Of a DNA stretch of 21,670 bases, positions 1 to 8,421 are shown piece after piece; the stretch's first letter is position 1, and each line of letters starts with the position of its first letter. Source of the stretch: Desulfuromonadaceae bacterium (GTDB lineage Bacteria > Desulfobacterota > Desulfuromonadia > Desulfuromonadales > Desulfuromonadaceae); assembly GCA_027065245.1 (NCBI GenBank), contig JAMOOS010000020.1:1-21670 (forward strand), in the 5' to 3' direction. The notes below the pieces were generated by a model that was not told the DNA's origin, did no database searches, and saw nothing but the letters and a program-made list of their open reading frames with translations. The position numbers and the translations under genes are program-made.

Positions 1-1235
1 TCCATCACGTCACCGATAAAAGTGAGTACGTTGTTGATTTCGTCGTCAAGCTGCTCCGGCGTACACAGAATATGGGCATCGTCCTGAGTGAAGCCGCGCA
101 CCCGCGTCAAACCATGCAGCACGCCTGATTTTTCGTGACGATGCACAGTACCGAGCTCAAAATAACGCACCGGCAAATCGCGGTAGGAACGCAGCTGGCT
201 TTTGTAGATAAGCATGTGCGCCAGGCAGTTCATGGGTTTGATACCGAACCCCTGCCCCTCCACCTCGGTAAAATACATGTTTTCGCGGTAATTGTCGTAG
301 TGACCGGAGGTTTTCCACAAGTCGGTTCGCAGAATCTGCGGCCCCATGACAATCTCATAACCACGGCGCAGATGCTCGCGCCGCTCAAAATCCTCCAGCA
401 CGGTTCGCAGCATGGCACCGTTAGGATGCCATATAGCCAGCCCGGCCCCGGCTTCATCACTAAAGGAAAACAGGTCGAGTTCACGCCCCAGTTTTCGGTG
501 ATCGCGCTTACGCGCCTCTTCCAGTTGCTGCAGATATGCCTTCAGCTGCTTTTTATCGGGGAAAGCGGTGGCGTAAATACGCTGCAGCATGGGACGTTTT
601 TCGTCGCCACGCCAGTAGGCACCGGCAACGCTGGTGAGTTTGAACGCCTTGAGTTTGCCGGTGGAAGGCAAATGGGGACCACGGCACAGATCGACAAAAT
701 CGCCCTGGCGATACAATGACACCGTTGCCGCGCCAAGATCTTCTATCAACTCCACCTTGAAGGCCTCACCCATATTGTTGAACAGCTCGATGGCCTCGGC
801 ACTGCTGACTTCACTGCGCTCCAGCGGTAGATCCTCCTTGACGATCTGTTTCATCCGCTGCTCGATTTTGTCAAAATCTTCCGGACTGAAAGCGTGCTTT
901 TCACTGTAGAAATCGTAGTAGAAACCGTTGGCCACTGCCGGGCCGATGGTAACCTGCACATCGTCGCCGTAAATATCCTTGACCGCCTGCGCCATAACGT
1001 GGGCCGCTGTATGGCGATAGATCTCCAGCCCCTCCGGGGTGTTCAGAGTAATCAGTTCGACTCCAGCATCAGCATCGATAGTGCTCGACAGGTCGACCAC
1101 GTTGTCGTCAACTTTGGCTGCGACACACTGGCGCGCAAACCCCTCGCTGATAGATGCGGCTATTTCGGCCGCAGTTACTCCAGCGGCGTATTCACGCTGC
1201 GAACCGTCCGGCAGGGTAATTGTAATCTGCTCCAT
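1..1235 (-). CDS. thrS: Threonyl-tRNA synthetase, N-terminal 411 codons (cut by window edge)
   Basis: Charges tRNA-Thr with threonine in the cytoplasm. Translating the complement from ATG at 1235 gives an uninterrupted frame to the left edge, so the C-terminal part (rest of the catalytic core and the anticodon-binding domain) lies outside. Seen: an N-terminal TGS domain (about 1-62), the editing-domain motif HTAAH (His75, His79), then the class II core with KPMNC (Cys337), VRGFTQDDAH (His388) and the motif-2 segment around FELGTVHRHE. Cys337 and His388 sit where E. coli ThrRS has zinc ligands Cys334 and His385; the third ligand would be beyond the edge. A GGGGGAG ribosome site lies about 9 bases before the ATG. 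It follows tRNA-Val on the same strand, with a hairpin between. Identification is secure. Confidence 0.97.
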   Translation of the reverse strand, partial: MEQITITLPDGSQREYAAGVTAAEIAASISEGFARQCVAAKVDDNVVDLSSTIDADAGVELITLNTPEGLEIYRHTAAHVMAQAVKDIYGDDVQVTIGPAVANGFYYDFYSEKHAFSPEDFDKIEQRMKQIVKEDLPLERSEVSSAEAIELFNNMGEAFKVELIEDLGAATVSLYRQGDFVDLCRGPHLPSTGKLKAFKLTSVAGAYWRGDEKRPMLQRIYATAFPDKKQLKAYLQQLEEARKRDHRKLGRELDLFSFSDEAGAGLAIWHPNGAMLRTVLEDFERREHLRRGYEIVMGPQILRTDLWKTSGHYDNYRENMYFTEVEGQGFGIKPMNCLAHMLIYKSQLRSYRDLPVRYFELGTVHRHEKSGVLHGLTRVRGFTQDDAHILCTPEQLDDEINNVLTFIGDVM

Positions 1236-1266
1236 TTATCTGCTCTCCCCCGAATGCGCACATACG

Positions 1267-1291
1267 AGAAAAGGCACCCTGTGGATGCCTT
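1267..1291 (-). terminator. Hairpin with T-run between tRNA-Val and thrS
   Basis: On the minus strand AAGGCATCC, loop ACA, GGGTGCCTT forms a 9-bp stem with one G-T wobble, and the T-run TTTTCTC overlaps its end. It lies 26 bases after the tRNA 3' end and about 30 bases before the thrS start. It could end the tRNA transcript, or act as a leaky terminator or attenuator for thrS. No T-box features were recognised. Confidence 0.6.
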
Positions 1292-1316
1292 GTTAGCGCT
1301 GTTATGTGAATGTCTA

Positions 1317-1391
1317 TGGTAGGCACGGGCGGGATTGAACCGCCGACCCCCACCGTGTCAAGGTGGTGCTCTCCCACTGAGCTACGTGCCT
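1317..1391 (-). tRNA. tRNA-Val (anticodon GAC)
   Basis: The complement folds as a full cloverleaf. The acceptor stem is AGGCACG with CGTGCCT, the D-arm is GCTC/GAGC, and the anticodon stem is CCACC/GGTGG with loop TTGACAC. The variable region is short and the T-arm is GGCGG/CCGCC with loop TTCAATC. The anticodon GAC is at 1359-1357 and reads GUC and GUU valine codons. The discriminator A (1320) is followed by an encoded CCA (1319-1317), so the 3' end need not be added enzymatically. Confidence 0.97.
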
Positions 1392-1410
1392 GCGTGCTGA
1401 GACGGTGGCA

Positions 1411-1440
1411 ATACTTACAAAACTGGCACTCACATGTCAA
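1411..1440 (-). promoter_or_regulatory. Candidate sigma70 promoter for tRNA-Val
   Basis: On the minus strand a perfect TTGACA (1440-1435) is followed after 17-18 bases by a weak -10 (TAAGTA at 1417-1412 or AAGTAT at 1416-1411). The predicted start is roughly a dozen bases before the mature tRNA 5' end, which is the right geometry. The -10 match is poor, so this is tentative. Confidence 0.45.
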
Positions 1441-1482
1441 GTGCTTTCTCGGTTTTGCTGGCGTTTACTCCACCTTGTCAAA

Positions 1483-1800
1483 CTAACCACAACCGAGAAT
1501 TTGTTTATCGTCTTTGGCATATTTTTGCAGATACTTGAGCAAATCTTTTTTCTGCTTCTCGGTCAGCTTGGACCAGACCGGCGCATGTTTATCGTCGTTG
1601 GTTTTACAAAATTTGGCCCAGTCGTTTTTGGTACGCCGATTAAGTTTAAGCCGCTTGGCCTCGCCACCACGTTTGTGGCAGTTCATACACTCCTTGCGGT
1701 ACACCTTTTTTCCTTTTCGCCAGTTGCCTGCAGCCATGGCATTGCCAGAAAAAACGACAACCAGCACCAGGCACAGTAACACGGATAGAACTGTTTTCAT
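1483..1800 (-). CDS. Small secreted monohaem cytochrome c
   Basis: A 105-residue protein with an N-terminal signal peptide (hydrophobic 4-18, likely cleavage after AMA at 21-23) and one haem-c motif, CMNCH (Cys38, Cys41, His42). It is therefore probably exported and carries covalent haem in the periplasm. The mature part is very Lys-rich. No methionine follows the haem motif, so the usual His/Met ligation of class I cytochromes looks impossible; His72 is the only other histidine. Two further cysteines (65 and 104) could pair. An AGGAG ribosome site sits 7 bases before the ATG, only 23 bases after the chemoreceptor gene, so it is likely the last gene of the chemosensory operon. The role is unknown: electron carrier, or partner of the haem sensor encoded upstream. 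Confidence 0.85.
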   Translation of the reverse strand: MKTVLSVLLCLVLVVVFSGNAMAAGNWRKGKKVYRKECMNCHKRGGEAKRLKLNRRTKNDWAKFCKTNDDKHAPVWSKLTEKQKKDLLKYLQKYAKDDKQILGCG

Positions 1801-1823
1801 GGTTTTACTCCTAACTGTTGAGG

Positions 1824-3881
1824 TTACTGCTTTACAGGTTGACCATCCTGCTCATTGCACTCTTCCTGCTCTTGTTCCACATCTTCCGGATATTCCCAGT
1901 CGTCATCGGAATCATCTCCAGGCACCGCAGTTTGTTCCTCCGCTTCGAGTGATTCATCTGCAGCCTCATACGGCGTAATAGCAACTGTTGCCTCCGGTTC
2001 GTGATCTTCTTCAAAAGAAAAATCGGTAACGTTAAGTTCATGATCCAACCCGCCGTCACCGTCATCACCGGGCAGGCGGAAGGTTTCGACCGAACTGAGC
2101 AATTCATCCGACTGCTGTGACAGGTCGGTGGCAATTGTGGCCGAACTGCGCACCTGCTGCAGCGTGAGTTCCGCAATCTCGGTAACTTTTTTCATTACCT
2201 GTTCAACTTTGCGGGTCATCTCAAACTGGTCATGAGACAACTCGGTTATTTCGGTAACCACAGTTTTAGACTGGTCAATGGCGCCCTGGATAGCTTTGAA
2301 CGACTCGCCGGTGTCCTGCGCCAGCTTTGACTGGTTTTCTACGGTTCTGGTTTCCTCCTCAAGGGAGGCAGTAACTTCGTTAGCTTCAGTCTGGATTGAC
2401 TTGATGATGCCACCTATCTGCTTGGTCGCCTCGGTGGATTTATCCGCCAACCGCTTGATTTCGTCAGAAATAACCAGGAAGCCGCGCCCCTGCTCACCAG
2501 CGCGCGATGCTTCGATGGAGGCGTTCATCGCCAGGATTGTCGTACGGGTAGCGATCTCGGAGATAAGCTGTGAGATGGTGCCGATTTCCAGCAGGCGTTC
2601 GGAGAGCGATTTCATCTTTTTGTTGATCACCTGCACCGTAACACGGATAAGCTGCATCCCTTCGATATTATCGGAAACCAGCTCACTACCTTTCTCGGTA
2701 ACTTCGTCCACCAGGCGCGATGCCAATTGCGCCTGGGCGGCTTTTTCGGCGATCTCGCGGGCGGCAGCCTCTGAAAGCTGAACAAATTCCATCGCCTTGT
2801 CCACCTGTTGCGATTGCGTTTCCGCCCCCATCTCCATTTCTTGGAAGATCTGGATCAGTTTCTTGGTTTGCTCACCTACGTTGCCAGCATTCTGTTTGGT
2901 ATCCAGCAACAGCTCCGCCAGACATTCAACCATCAGGTTATAGGCGTCGGCAATGGAACCGAAGGCATCGGCGGTAACCGGGGCTTGCATGGTCAAGTCG
3001 CCATCGGCAGCCTCACTTACAACTTCCAAAAAGCTGATAAGGTTCTGCTGGGTGGCCTCGCGCTCGGTATAGGCGACAAACGCTTCCTTGTACTTTTCGA
3101 TGGTGCGGTTAAATACCAGGGCGGTGGCACCAATTTCATCTTTGGCTTCTATTTCTATCGGGGAGAAATCGGCATTATGCACCCGCTCTATGCCATCACG
3201 CAGTTGCGCCATGGAGGAGGACAACCGTCCATTCCAGCGCCGCCCCATAAATACAAAAAACAGCAGCAGCAACACCACAAATCCCACCGTGGCATAAAAT
3301 ACCTGCTGTTCCATGCTCAGACGGTTGTTGATGCCGATCACCTTTACAAACAGCTTCTGCAACTGGTTGACCCCGGCGTTAAACTCATGCACGTCCTGGT
3401 TGAAACGGGCGTACAGCGCCGCCTGCGATGAAACACTGGCGCCACTGAGCAGTTTTTCCGACAGCGTATCCATCTCAGTGGAAATATCCTCGAAAATAGC
3501 GGCAACATTGGCGGCAGTCTTCTTGATCTCGGCCCGGCTGGTGGCGGTAGATTCCACCAGGTTATCAATCAGATCGGCCATGGCGGCTATGTGATCGAGC
3601 AGCTTCTCGGAACGCTTCTCCATAAGGGCATTTTTACCCTGCAGTGCGGCAGTGGTCATGTGGCCCTCGAGCACCTGCAACTGCGCCATGTTGCTCATGA
3701 GTTGCTCTGTCATGGTAAGGCGGCTGACAGCGTAGTCGCTGTTGCGGCTGACAACATCGGCGTAGTAGTTAAAACCTGCCACGCCCAGCCCCAGAACAAG
3801 TACTACCAGCAACGACAGCGACAACAGGCTTCTACCGGTAATCTGCCTGATTGAGAGCGTATTTTGTTCTTCATTTGCCAT
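1824..3881 (-). CDS. PilJ-like methyl-accepting chemotaxis protein
   Basis: A 685-residue transmembrane chemoreceptor that should control the CheA encoded just upstream. Seen: TM1 (about 17-37), a helical periplasmic domain (about 40-193), TM2 (about 195-213), a HAMP domain, and a second HAMP-like stretch near 280-335. A long coiled-coil signalling domain follows, with its hairpin around 440-480 (motifs IATRTTILAMNASIEA and AGEQGRGFLVISDEI, then STEATKQI). The double HAMP and the STEATKQI stretch resemble PilJ-type receptors of type IV pilus systems. The C-terminal 80 or so residues are strikingly acidic (about 31 Asp/Glu, one Lys) and lack a CheR-docking pentapeptide of the NWETF type. The ATG has GGGAGG 10 bases upstream. 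It lies 81 bases after cheA, with only a weak 6-bp hairpin between. Confidence 0.93.
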   Translation of the reverse strand: MANEEQNTLSIRQITGRSLLSLSLLVVLVLGLGVAGFNYYADVVSRNSDYAVSRLTMTEQLMSNMAQLQVLEGHMTTAALQGKNALMEKRSEKLLDHIAAMADLIDNLVESTATSRAEIKKTAANVAAIFEDISTEMDTLSEKLLSGASVSSQAALYARFNQDVHEFNAGVNQLQKLFVKVIGINNRLSMEQQVFYATVGFVVLLLLFFVFMGRRWNGRLSSSMAQLRDGIERVHNADFSPIEIEAKDEIGATALVFNRTIEKYKEAFVAYTEREATQQNLISFLEVVSEAADGDLTMQAPVTADAFGSIADAYNLMVECLAELLLDTKQNAGNVGEQTKKLIQIFQEMEMGAETQSQQVDKAMEFVQLSEAAAREIAEKAAQAQLASRLVDEVTEKGSELVSDNIEGMQLIRVTVQVINKKMKSLSERLLEIGTISQLISEIATRTTILAMNASIEASRAGEQGRGFLVISDEIKRLADKSTEATKQIGGIIKSIQTEANEVTASLEEETRTVENQSKLAQDTGESFKAIQGAIDQSKTVVTEITELSHDQFEMTRKVEQVMKKVTEIAELTLQQVRSSATIATDLSQQSDELLSSVETFRLPGDDGDGGLDHELNVTDFSFEEDHEPEATVAITPYEAADESLEAEEQTAVPGDDSDDDWEYPEDVEQEQEECNEQDGQPVKQ

Positions 3882-3962
3882 AATTACACGGCCTCCCTTT
3901 GAATCAACGTCAAATTATGTGCCATACCACGTTGTTTTTTCGTGGTTATTTTCTGCAACTGT

Positions 3963-6224
3963 TTACAGGGTAAACAGAGTGTATTCACTTATCAGCGCCA
4001 GCAGCTCATCTTCGTTAAATGGTTTCACCAGGTAGTCTATAGCACCGAGATCGAAGGCTTTTTCTCTGTGCTGCTCACCGGCACGCGATGTTATCACCAC
4101 CACTGGAAGGTTGCTCAGTGCTTCGCGTCGACCTATCTCGGTGAGCAGTTCGTAGCCGTGCATCACCGGCATTTCCAGATCGCTCAGCACCAGATCAACC
4201 TGTTCTTCATCCAGCACCCCCAAGGCTTCCAGACCGTTGGTAGCGGTAAGCACTTCAACACCATTATTTTCCAGAATAAGGCTGGCATACTTGCGCACGC
4301 TGAGGGAATCATCCACCACCAGTACCCGTGGTTTGCGCTCTAGCACCGCAGCCGTTGCCACCACCGGCTCCTGCTTCTGCTGACAATGGTCACTGTCTAT
4401 TATCGGTACCAACCGCGACGGACTGAGTACCAGCCGCACATCGCCGCCACCGGATACGCTAGTGCCGGAATAACAGGGCATATCGGCGAGCAACTTGCCA
4501 AAGGGACGGATAACGGTATCTTCCTGACTGACAATCTCTTCAACAATTAATCCCAGGCGGGCGCGTGACGTGCGCACAAACAGCACACAGCGGCGGCTGG
4601 CATCGGTAATATCAATTTCAAACAGGCTGTTGAGATCAACCAGGCGATAGCGCTCCTGCTGACGTGTGGCATAGCTGCCGTCGGCATCAACGTCGACAAC
4701 GGCCATCTCCTGAATCTCTTCTATCAACGACGACGGCAGTACAAACAGCTGCCGCCCCAGACGAAATTGAATCACGTTAATAATTACCAGCGACAGCGGC
4801 ACATTGAGGATAAATTCGCTTCCCCGCCCTGGCTCGGTATTAACCTCCACACTACCGTGCAGATCGGACAGGCGTTCAATCACCACATCCATGCCGACAC
4901 CACGCCCGGCGGTATCATCGGCGCTGTCCCTGGTGGTAAATCCGGGTCGAAACAGCATGTCGATATAATCCTGCTGCTGCAGTTGCGCATCATCATCTAT
5001 CCAGCCCAGCGCAACGGCCTTGGCGTGTATACGGTCAAACTGAATGCCGCCGCCATCGTCAGACACGGTTATGGTGGCGACATTTCCGCGCCGTATGGTG
5101 GAAATTTTTATAACACCGCATTCGGGCTTACCTGCCGCGCGCCGCTGCTGCGGCGTCTCAATACCGTGAGCCACCGCATTGCGCAATATGTGCAGTAGCG
5201 GATCGAACAGGCCATCAATAATGGTGCGCCCCAGGCGGGTATCCCCCCCTTCGAGTTGCAGTTCAACCTGTTTTTCTTCAGCGCTGGCTATATTACGGAT
5301 ACTGCGGCGAAACCGCTGATAGAGGCTTTCTATTGGCAGGGTGCGTATTTCGGAAATACGTTCTTTCATCTGCGCAGTCATGCGATCGATGGCTTCTACA
5401 TCGACACTGACCTGGCCGAAAAATGCGCTGATGGAGGTTACCGCTTCGTTGATGTCGTTACTGATCTCCTGCAATTTGCGCGCAAACAGGTTGATCTCAT
5501 CATAGCGATCAAATTCCAGTTCCTCAAAATCGCTTACCAGCGACTCGCCACGGTCCTGCTGTTCCTCGTTGAGCAGGGAGTGCTCGTAGCGTTCGGAAAA
5601 GCTGCCTACCTCACGCAACAACCGCTGACGGGAGAAATCGATCTCCTCCTTCATGTTTTCAAAGGAACCCAACTGTTCCAGCAGGTGGGTCTTGGTAACA
5701 GTCATTTCACCGAGCAGATTCATCATCTGATCGATTTTATCCACCCCTACTTTTACGCTGTTGCCGAGATGAGCTGTTTTATCGCCGCTATCTGCACTGG
5801 CCACCGGTTTGCCTTCATCCTCTTCGCCCTGGGCGGCGCGCAGCATCTGAATACTCTGCAAACCATACAGTGTTGCCTGCTGATGATAGTCGGGCAGATC
5901 CACCATCTGCAACAGATTGCGCACGGTATCGATGGCCGCCAGCATGGCATCAAGCAGGCGAGGGGTAACATCTACGCTCTGTGACTTGAATCCTTCGAGA
6001 AGATTTTCCAGTTCGTGGGCAATTTCGCTGATGGTATTAAATTTGAGTAGCGACGACGCTCCCTTGAGAGTGTGGGCGGAACGAAACAGGCGGTCGACAA
6101 GGGCTGCACGCTTATCCGCTTCGGTGACCCCATCCTCCAATTCAAGTAGACCGGCCTCGAGGATATCCAGATGTTCATCCGCTTCTTCAAAAAATATGTT
6201 TCGAGCTGATGAGTTAATCGTCAT
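3963..6224 (-). CDS. cheA: CheA-type histidine kinase with C-terminal receiver (ChpA/PilL-like hybrid)
   Basis: A cytoplasmic chemosensory kinase of 753 residues. Domains in order: Hpt (about 10-105) with the phospho-histidine in RSAHTLKGAS (His51); an extended dimerisation/linker region (158-300) without a CheY-binding P2 domain; an HATPase with N-box LRNAVAHGIE, G1 DDGGG, F-box PGFTTRD and G2 GRGVGMD; a CheW-like P5 domain (about 477-612); and a receiver (633-753) with acceptor Asp682 in LSDLEMP. Lack of P2 plus a fused receiver is typical of type-IV-pilus-class kinases such as ChpA, PilL and PixL. The start chosen is ATG 6224, whose A is shared with the stop of the preceding Hpt-CheW gene (TAATG), with AAAGG just upstream. 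An in-frame start at 6263 would add 13 residues. It should phosphorylate its own receiver and PilH-like regulators. Confidence 0.95.
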   Translation of the reverse strand: MTINSSARNIFFEEADEHLDILEAGLLELEDGVTEADKRAALVDRLFRSAHTLKGASSLLKFNTISEIAHELENLLEGFKSQSVDVTPRLLDAMLAAIDTVRNLLQMVDLPDYHQQATLYGLQSIQMLRAAQGEEDEGKPVASADSGDKTAHLGNSVKVGVDKIDQMMNLLGEMTVTKTHLLEQLGSFENMKEEIDFSRQRLLREVGSFSERYEHSLLNEEQQDRGESLVSDFEELEFDRYDEINLFARKLQEISNDINEAVTSISAFFGQVSVDVEAIDRMTAQMKERISEIRTLPIESLYQRFRRSIRNIASAEEKQVELQLEGGDTRLGRTIIDGLFDPLLHILRNAVAHGIETPQQRRAAGKPECGVIKISTIRRGNVATITVSDDGGGIQFDRIHAKAVALGWIDDDAQLQQQDYIDMLFRPGFTTRDSADDTAGRGVGMDVVIERLSDLHGSVEVNTEPGRGSEFILNVPLSLVIINVIQFRLGRQLFVLPSSLIEEIQEMAVVDVDADGSYATRQQERYRLVDLNSLFEIDITDASRRCVLFVRTSRARLGLIVEEIVSQEDTVIRPFGKLLADMPCYSGTSVSGGGDVRLVLSPSRLVPIIDSDHCQQKQEPVVATAAVLERKPRVLVVDDSLSVRKYASLILENNGVEVLTATNGLEALGVLDEEQVDLVLSDLEMPVMHGYELLTEIGRREALSNLPVVVITSRAGEQHREKAFDLGAIDYLVKPFNEDELLALISEYTLFTL

Positions 6225-7048
6225 TACGAAGCCTTTACGCTGTATTGTTCCAGAAACGCGCACACATCAACCTTGCGACCGGCCGCCTTAACATTGAGAT
6301 TGGGCAGCGTATCACTGATGAATGCCAGCAGATCCTTGTCGCAATTGGCTATTACCAGATAACCCTGGTTGGGGAATGGCACCTTGCGTTGTTCCATGGC
6401 GGCAAGATCCAGCACCGGGATTACGTCGCCGCGCAGGTTGACAAGACCACAGATGAATGTCGGGCTGTACGGCAACATGGTGATATCGCTGCATTCAGCA
6501 ATTTCCACCACGTGCTCTATGGGTAGATAATACTGGCGACCACCCAGGTAGAAACGGCAGCATACCGGCTTGACGGCATCGTCCAGTTCAGCCACATTCT
6601 GATGCAGTTTCATCATCAGCGGCAGGGCAAAATCGTTTATCAGGTCACCGCTGCCCAGTTCTATATCGGCACCGATAGAAGTGGCGGAAGGCGCGTCGGC
6701 CTCTTCGATCTGCTCTTCCGGTTTGTTGGCGCGCGCCAGTTCCAGCAGATCCTGCAAGCTGGTGTACGCACTATCGACTCTGGCGATATCTTCTGCGCCG
6801 AATTGCCGCTGTTCCAAGTTGAAGCTGTCGAGAAACTCCTCCAGATCCCTGGCGATGGCACTGGATTGCTCCCGTTTAACCAGACCAGCCGTCCCCTTGA
6901 TGGTATGAGCAGCCCGTCGCGCCTCCTCCAGAATTTCCGCGCTGAGGCGCTGTTCACGCCACGCAATCATCAGCTGTTCTATCAGAGCCAGCCCCTCGGA
7001 CGTTTCCTCTATGAAAATGGGCAGTAAACTGTCCTGCAATCCCGCCAT
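6224..7048 (-). CDS. Hpt-CheW fusion protein
   Basis: A 274-residue cytoplasmic protein with an N-terminal histidine phosphotransfer domain (about 1-105; H-box ARRAAHTIKGTAG, His48), an acidic linker, and a C-terminal CheW domain (about 159-270; FYLGGRQYYLPIEHVVEI and CGLVNLRGDVIPVLDL). It lacks kinase HATPase motifs. It is probably both the adaptor linking receptor to CheA (PilI role) and a second phosphoryl-accepting site for the following kinase, to which it is translationally coupled by a TAATG overlap. The ATG at 7048 is preceded by AGGG, 30 bases after the REC-DUF4388 gene. CheW and Hpt domains are common, but this two-domain arrangement beside a CheA that already has its own Hpt is unusual. 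Domain assignment is confident; the role is inferred. Confidence 0.88.
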   Translation of the reverse strand: MAGLQDSLLPIFIEETSEGLALIEQLMIAWREQRLSAEILEEARRAAHTIKGTAGLVKREQSSAIARDLEEFLDSFNLEQRQFGAEDIARVDSAYTSLQDLLELARANKPEEQIEEADAPSATSIGADIELGSGDLINDFALPLMMKLHQNVAELDDAVKPVCCRFYLGGRQYYLPIEHVVEIAECSDITMLPYSPTFICGLVNLRGDVIPVLDLAAMEQRKVPFPNQGYLVIANCDKDLLAFISDTLPNLNVKAAGRKVDVCAFLEQYSVKAS

Positions 7049-7078
7049 GTGCTGTTATCCCTGCCTGTTAGTTGCCCA

Positions 7079-8377
7079 CTACCTGATGGTAGCCAGTCCG
7101 GCCAGGTACAGCACCTGGCAGCTTCGGCGCACCACCGCGTCATCCAGAGAACTTTCCTGACATACTACGCCCAAGGTACGCGCTCCATCCAGCAGCAGCA
7201 TGAGACTCTGCTCTGCCTCGCTAAGCAGCCCTTCCTGCGCCGCCTCGGCACACAGTGGCATGCGGGTAACTACAAGCTCATCATTGGTGAAATCTTCCGC
7301 CAGAGCCAGTTCGCGCACCCCACCGATCAGCATTTGATACATGGGAATACGAAACTTTATATCCTCCAGATTAAAGGGCAGATCATCCATCTCAAGGAAA
7401 AAATTGCCTCTGGTGGTAGCAAGGGCGGTATTGAGAGCGTCCTGGGCATGTTGTTGCAGGTAGTACATGAGATCTTCGTCGGTGATAACCCCTTTGGCCA
7501 CTAATGCCTGACCAACGGGAATATTGTTATTGCGCGCCTCTTCCACCACCTTGGCCAGCTCCTGCGGTTCGCAGGAAAAGCGGTTATCACTACAGATGAG
7601 ATCGGTAAGAAATTTGTGTTTTCCCTTTTGGCTGGCGGTGGCAAACACAAAGCGCCCTTTTTCGATAAAAATTTCGGCAAAGGTATCGTCAGAAAAAATC
7701 GACAACCGACCGCTCTGACGAGTGTTGGCGCAAAAGCACAGCACCTCAGCCAGCGACATGCGCGTCAAATCGCCGTTCATAATCAGGGTCTGATGCTTGA
7801 TGACACCGGTCTCGCGCAGAGTGTCTTCCATCACATTCTTCATCAGAACCGGAAAGTCCTTCTGGAAGTAATTGCGCACCACTTTGTCAAAGCGATCATT
7901 AATGGAATCGAGAAACCTGTCCAGACTCTCTGGAGATGGAGCCGCATCATCTGTCGGAGCGCCCTGATCCGCTGAAGCACTTTTTTGTGCGGGCGCAGTG
8001 CCACTGTCATCCAGAACCTCTTCTATCTTGGCTACCAGATCTTCCGGCTCAAACGGCTTGGTAAAGAAATGTACAATACCAAATGATTCCTCAAACGCCT
8101 GCCCCACCACCTCGCTTTTGGATGAAATGAGAATAACCGGCACATTGGCAAAACGCTCATCCTCGCGCAACAGTTTGCAGAACATGTGGCCATTCATGCG
8201 CGGCATGACAAAATCCACCAGCACCACCGCTGGCAGGTGCTCCCTGGCCAGGCTAAGCCCCTGCTCACCATTTTCGGCACTGAGCACTTCATAACCACGC
8301 TGCGACAGCACCAACTCGACCAGGCGCCGTACTGTGGGAGAATCATCTACAACAAGAATTTTTTTATTTTCTGACAT
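7079..8377 (-). CDS. Response regulator with DUF4388 (PatA-like) domain
   Basis: A 432-residue cytoplasmic protein. An N-terminal receiver (about 1-122) carries the acidic pair Asp11/Asp12, acceptor Asp55 in LVDFVMPRMNG and Lys107 in FTKPF. A Ser/Ala/Asp-rich linker (about 125-150) and a helical segment follow. Residues 196-345 resemble DUF4388 (LTRMSLAEVLCFCANTRQSG, then GRLSIF and AEIFIEKGRFVFA), the domain seen in PatA-type regulators of cyanobacteria and deltaproteobacteria. The last 85 residues are unassigned. It is likely a non-DNA-binding output or scaffold of the chemosensory pathway. ATG 8377 (MSENKK) was chosen over an in-frame TTG at 8389, which lies almost on top of the GGAG element. 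That element is a rather long 13 bases from the ATG, so the start is not certain. Confidence 0.87.
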   Translation of the reverse strand: MSENKKILVVDDSPTVRRLVELVLSQRGYEVLSAENGEQGLSLAREHLPAVVLVDFVMPRMNGHMFCKLLREDERFANVPVILISSKSEVVGQAFEESFGIVHFFTKPFEPEDLVAKIEEVLDDSGTAPAQKSASADQGAPTDDAAPSPESLDRFLDSINDRFDKVVRNYFQKDFPVLMKNVMEDTLRETGVIKHQTLIMNGDLTRMSLAEVLCFCANTRQSGRLSIFSDDTFAEIFIEKGRFVFATASQKGKHKFLTDLICSDNRFSCEPQELAKVVEEARNNNIPVGQALVAKGVITDEDLMYYLQQHAQDALNTALATTRGNFFLEMDDLPFNLEDIKFRIPMYQMLIGGVRELALAEDFTNDELVVTRMPLCAEAAQEGLLSEAEQSLMLLLDGARTLGVVCQESSLDDAVVRRSCQVLYLAGLATIR

Positions 8378-8421
8378 AACAGCATTCAAACTCCACCGGT
8401 TAATTAATTGTCCAACTCAAG

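Noticed and set aside
216..230. ThrRS zinc-ligand block reads NCLAH rather than the E. coli NCPGH
   Set aside because: Cys337 and His388 are intact, and this variant is what I recall from Geobacter-type ThrRS, so it is a lineage trait rather than a defect.
3926..3946. Hairpin ACCACG/CGTGGT between cheA and the receptor gene
   Set aside because: Only a 6-bp stem with a 9-base loop and no T-run on the transcribed strand; not a convincing terminator, so the operon is taken as continuous.
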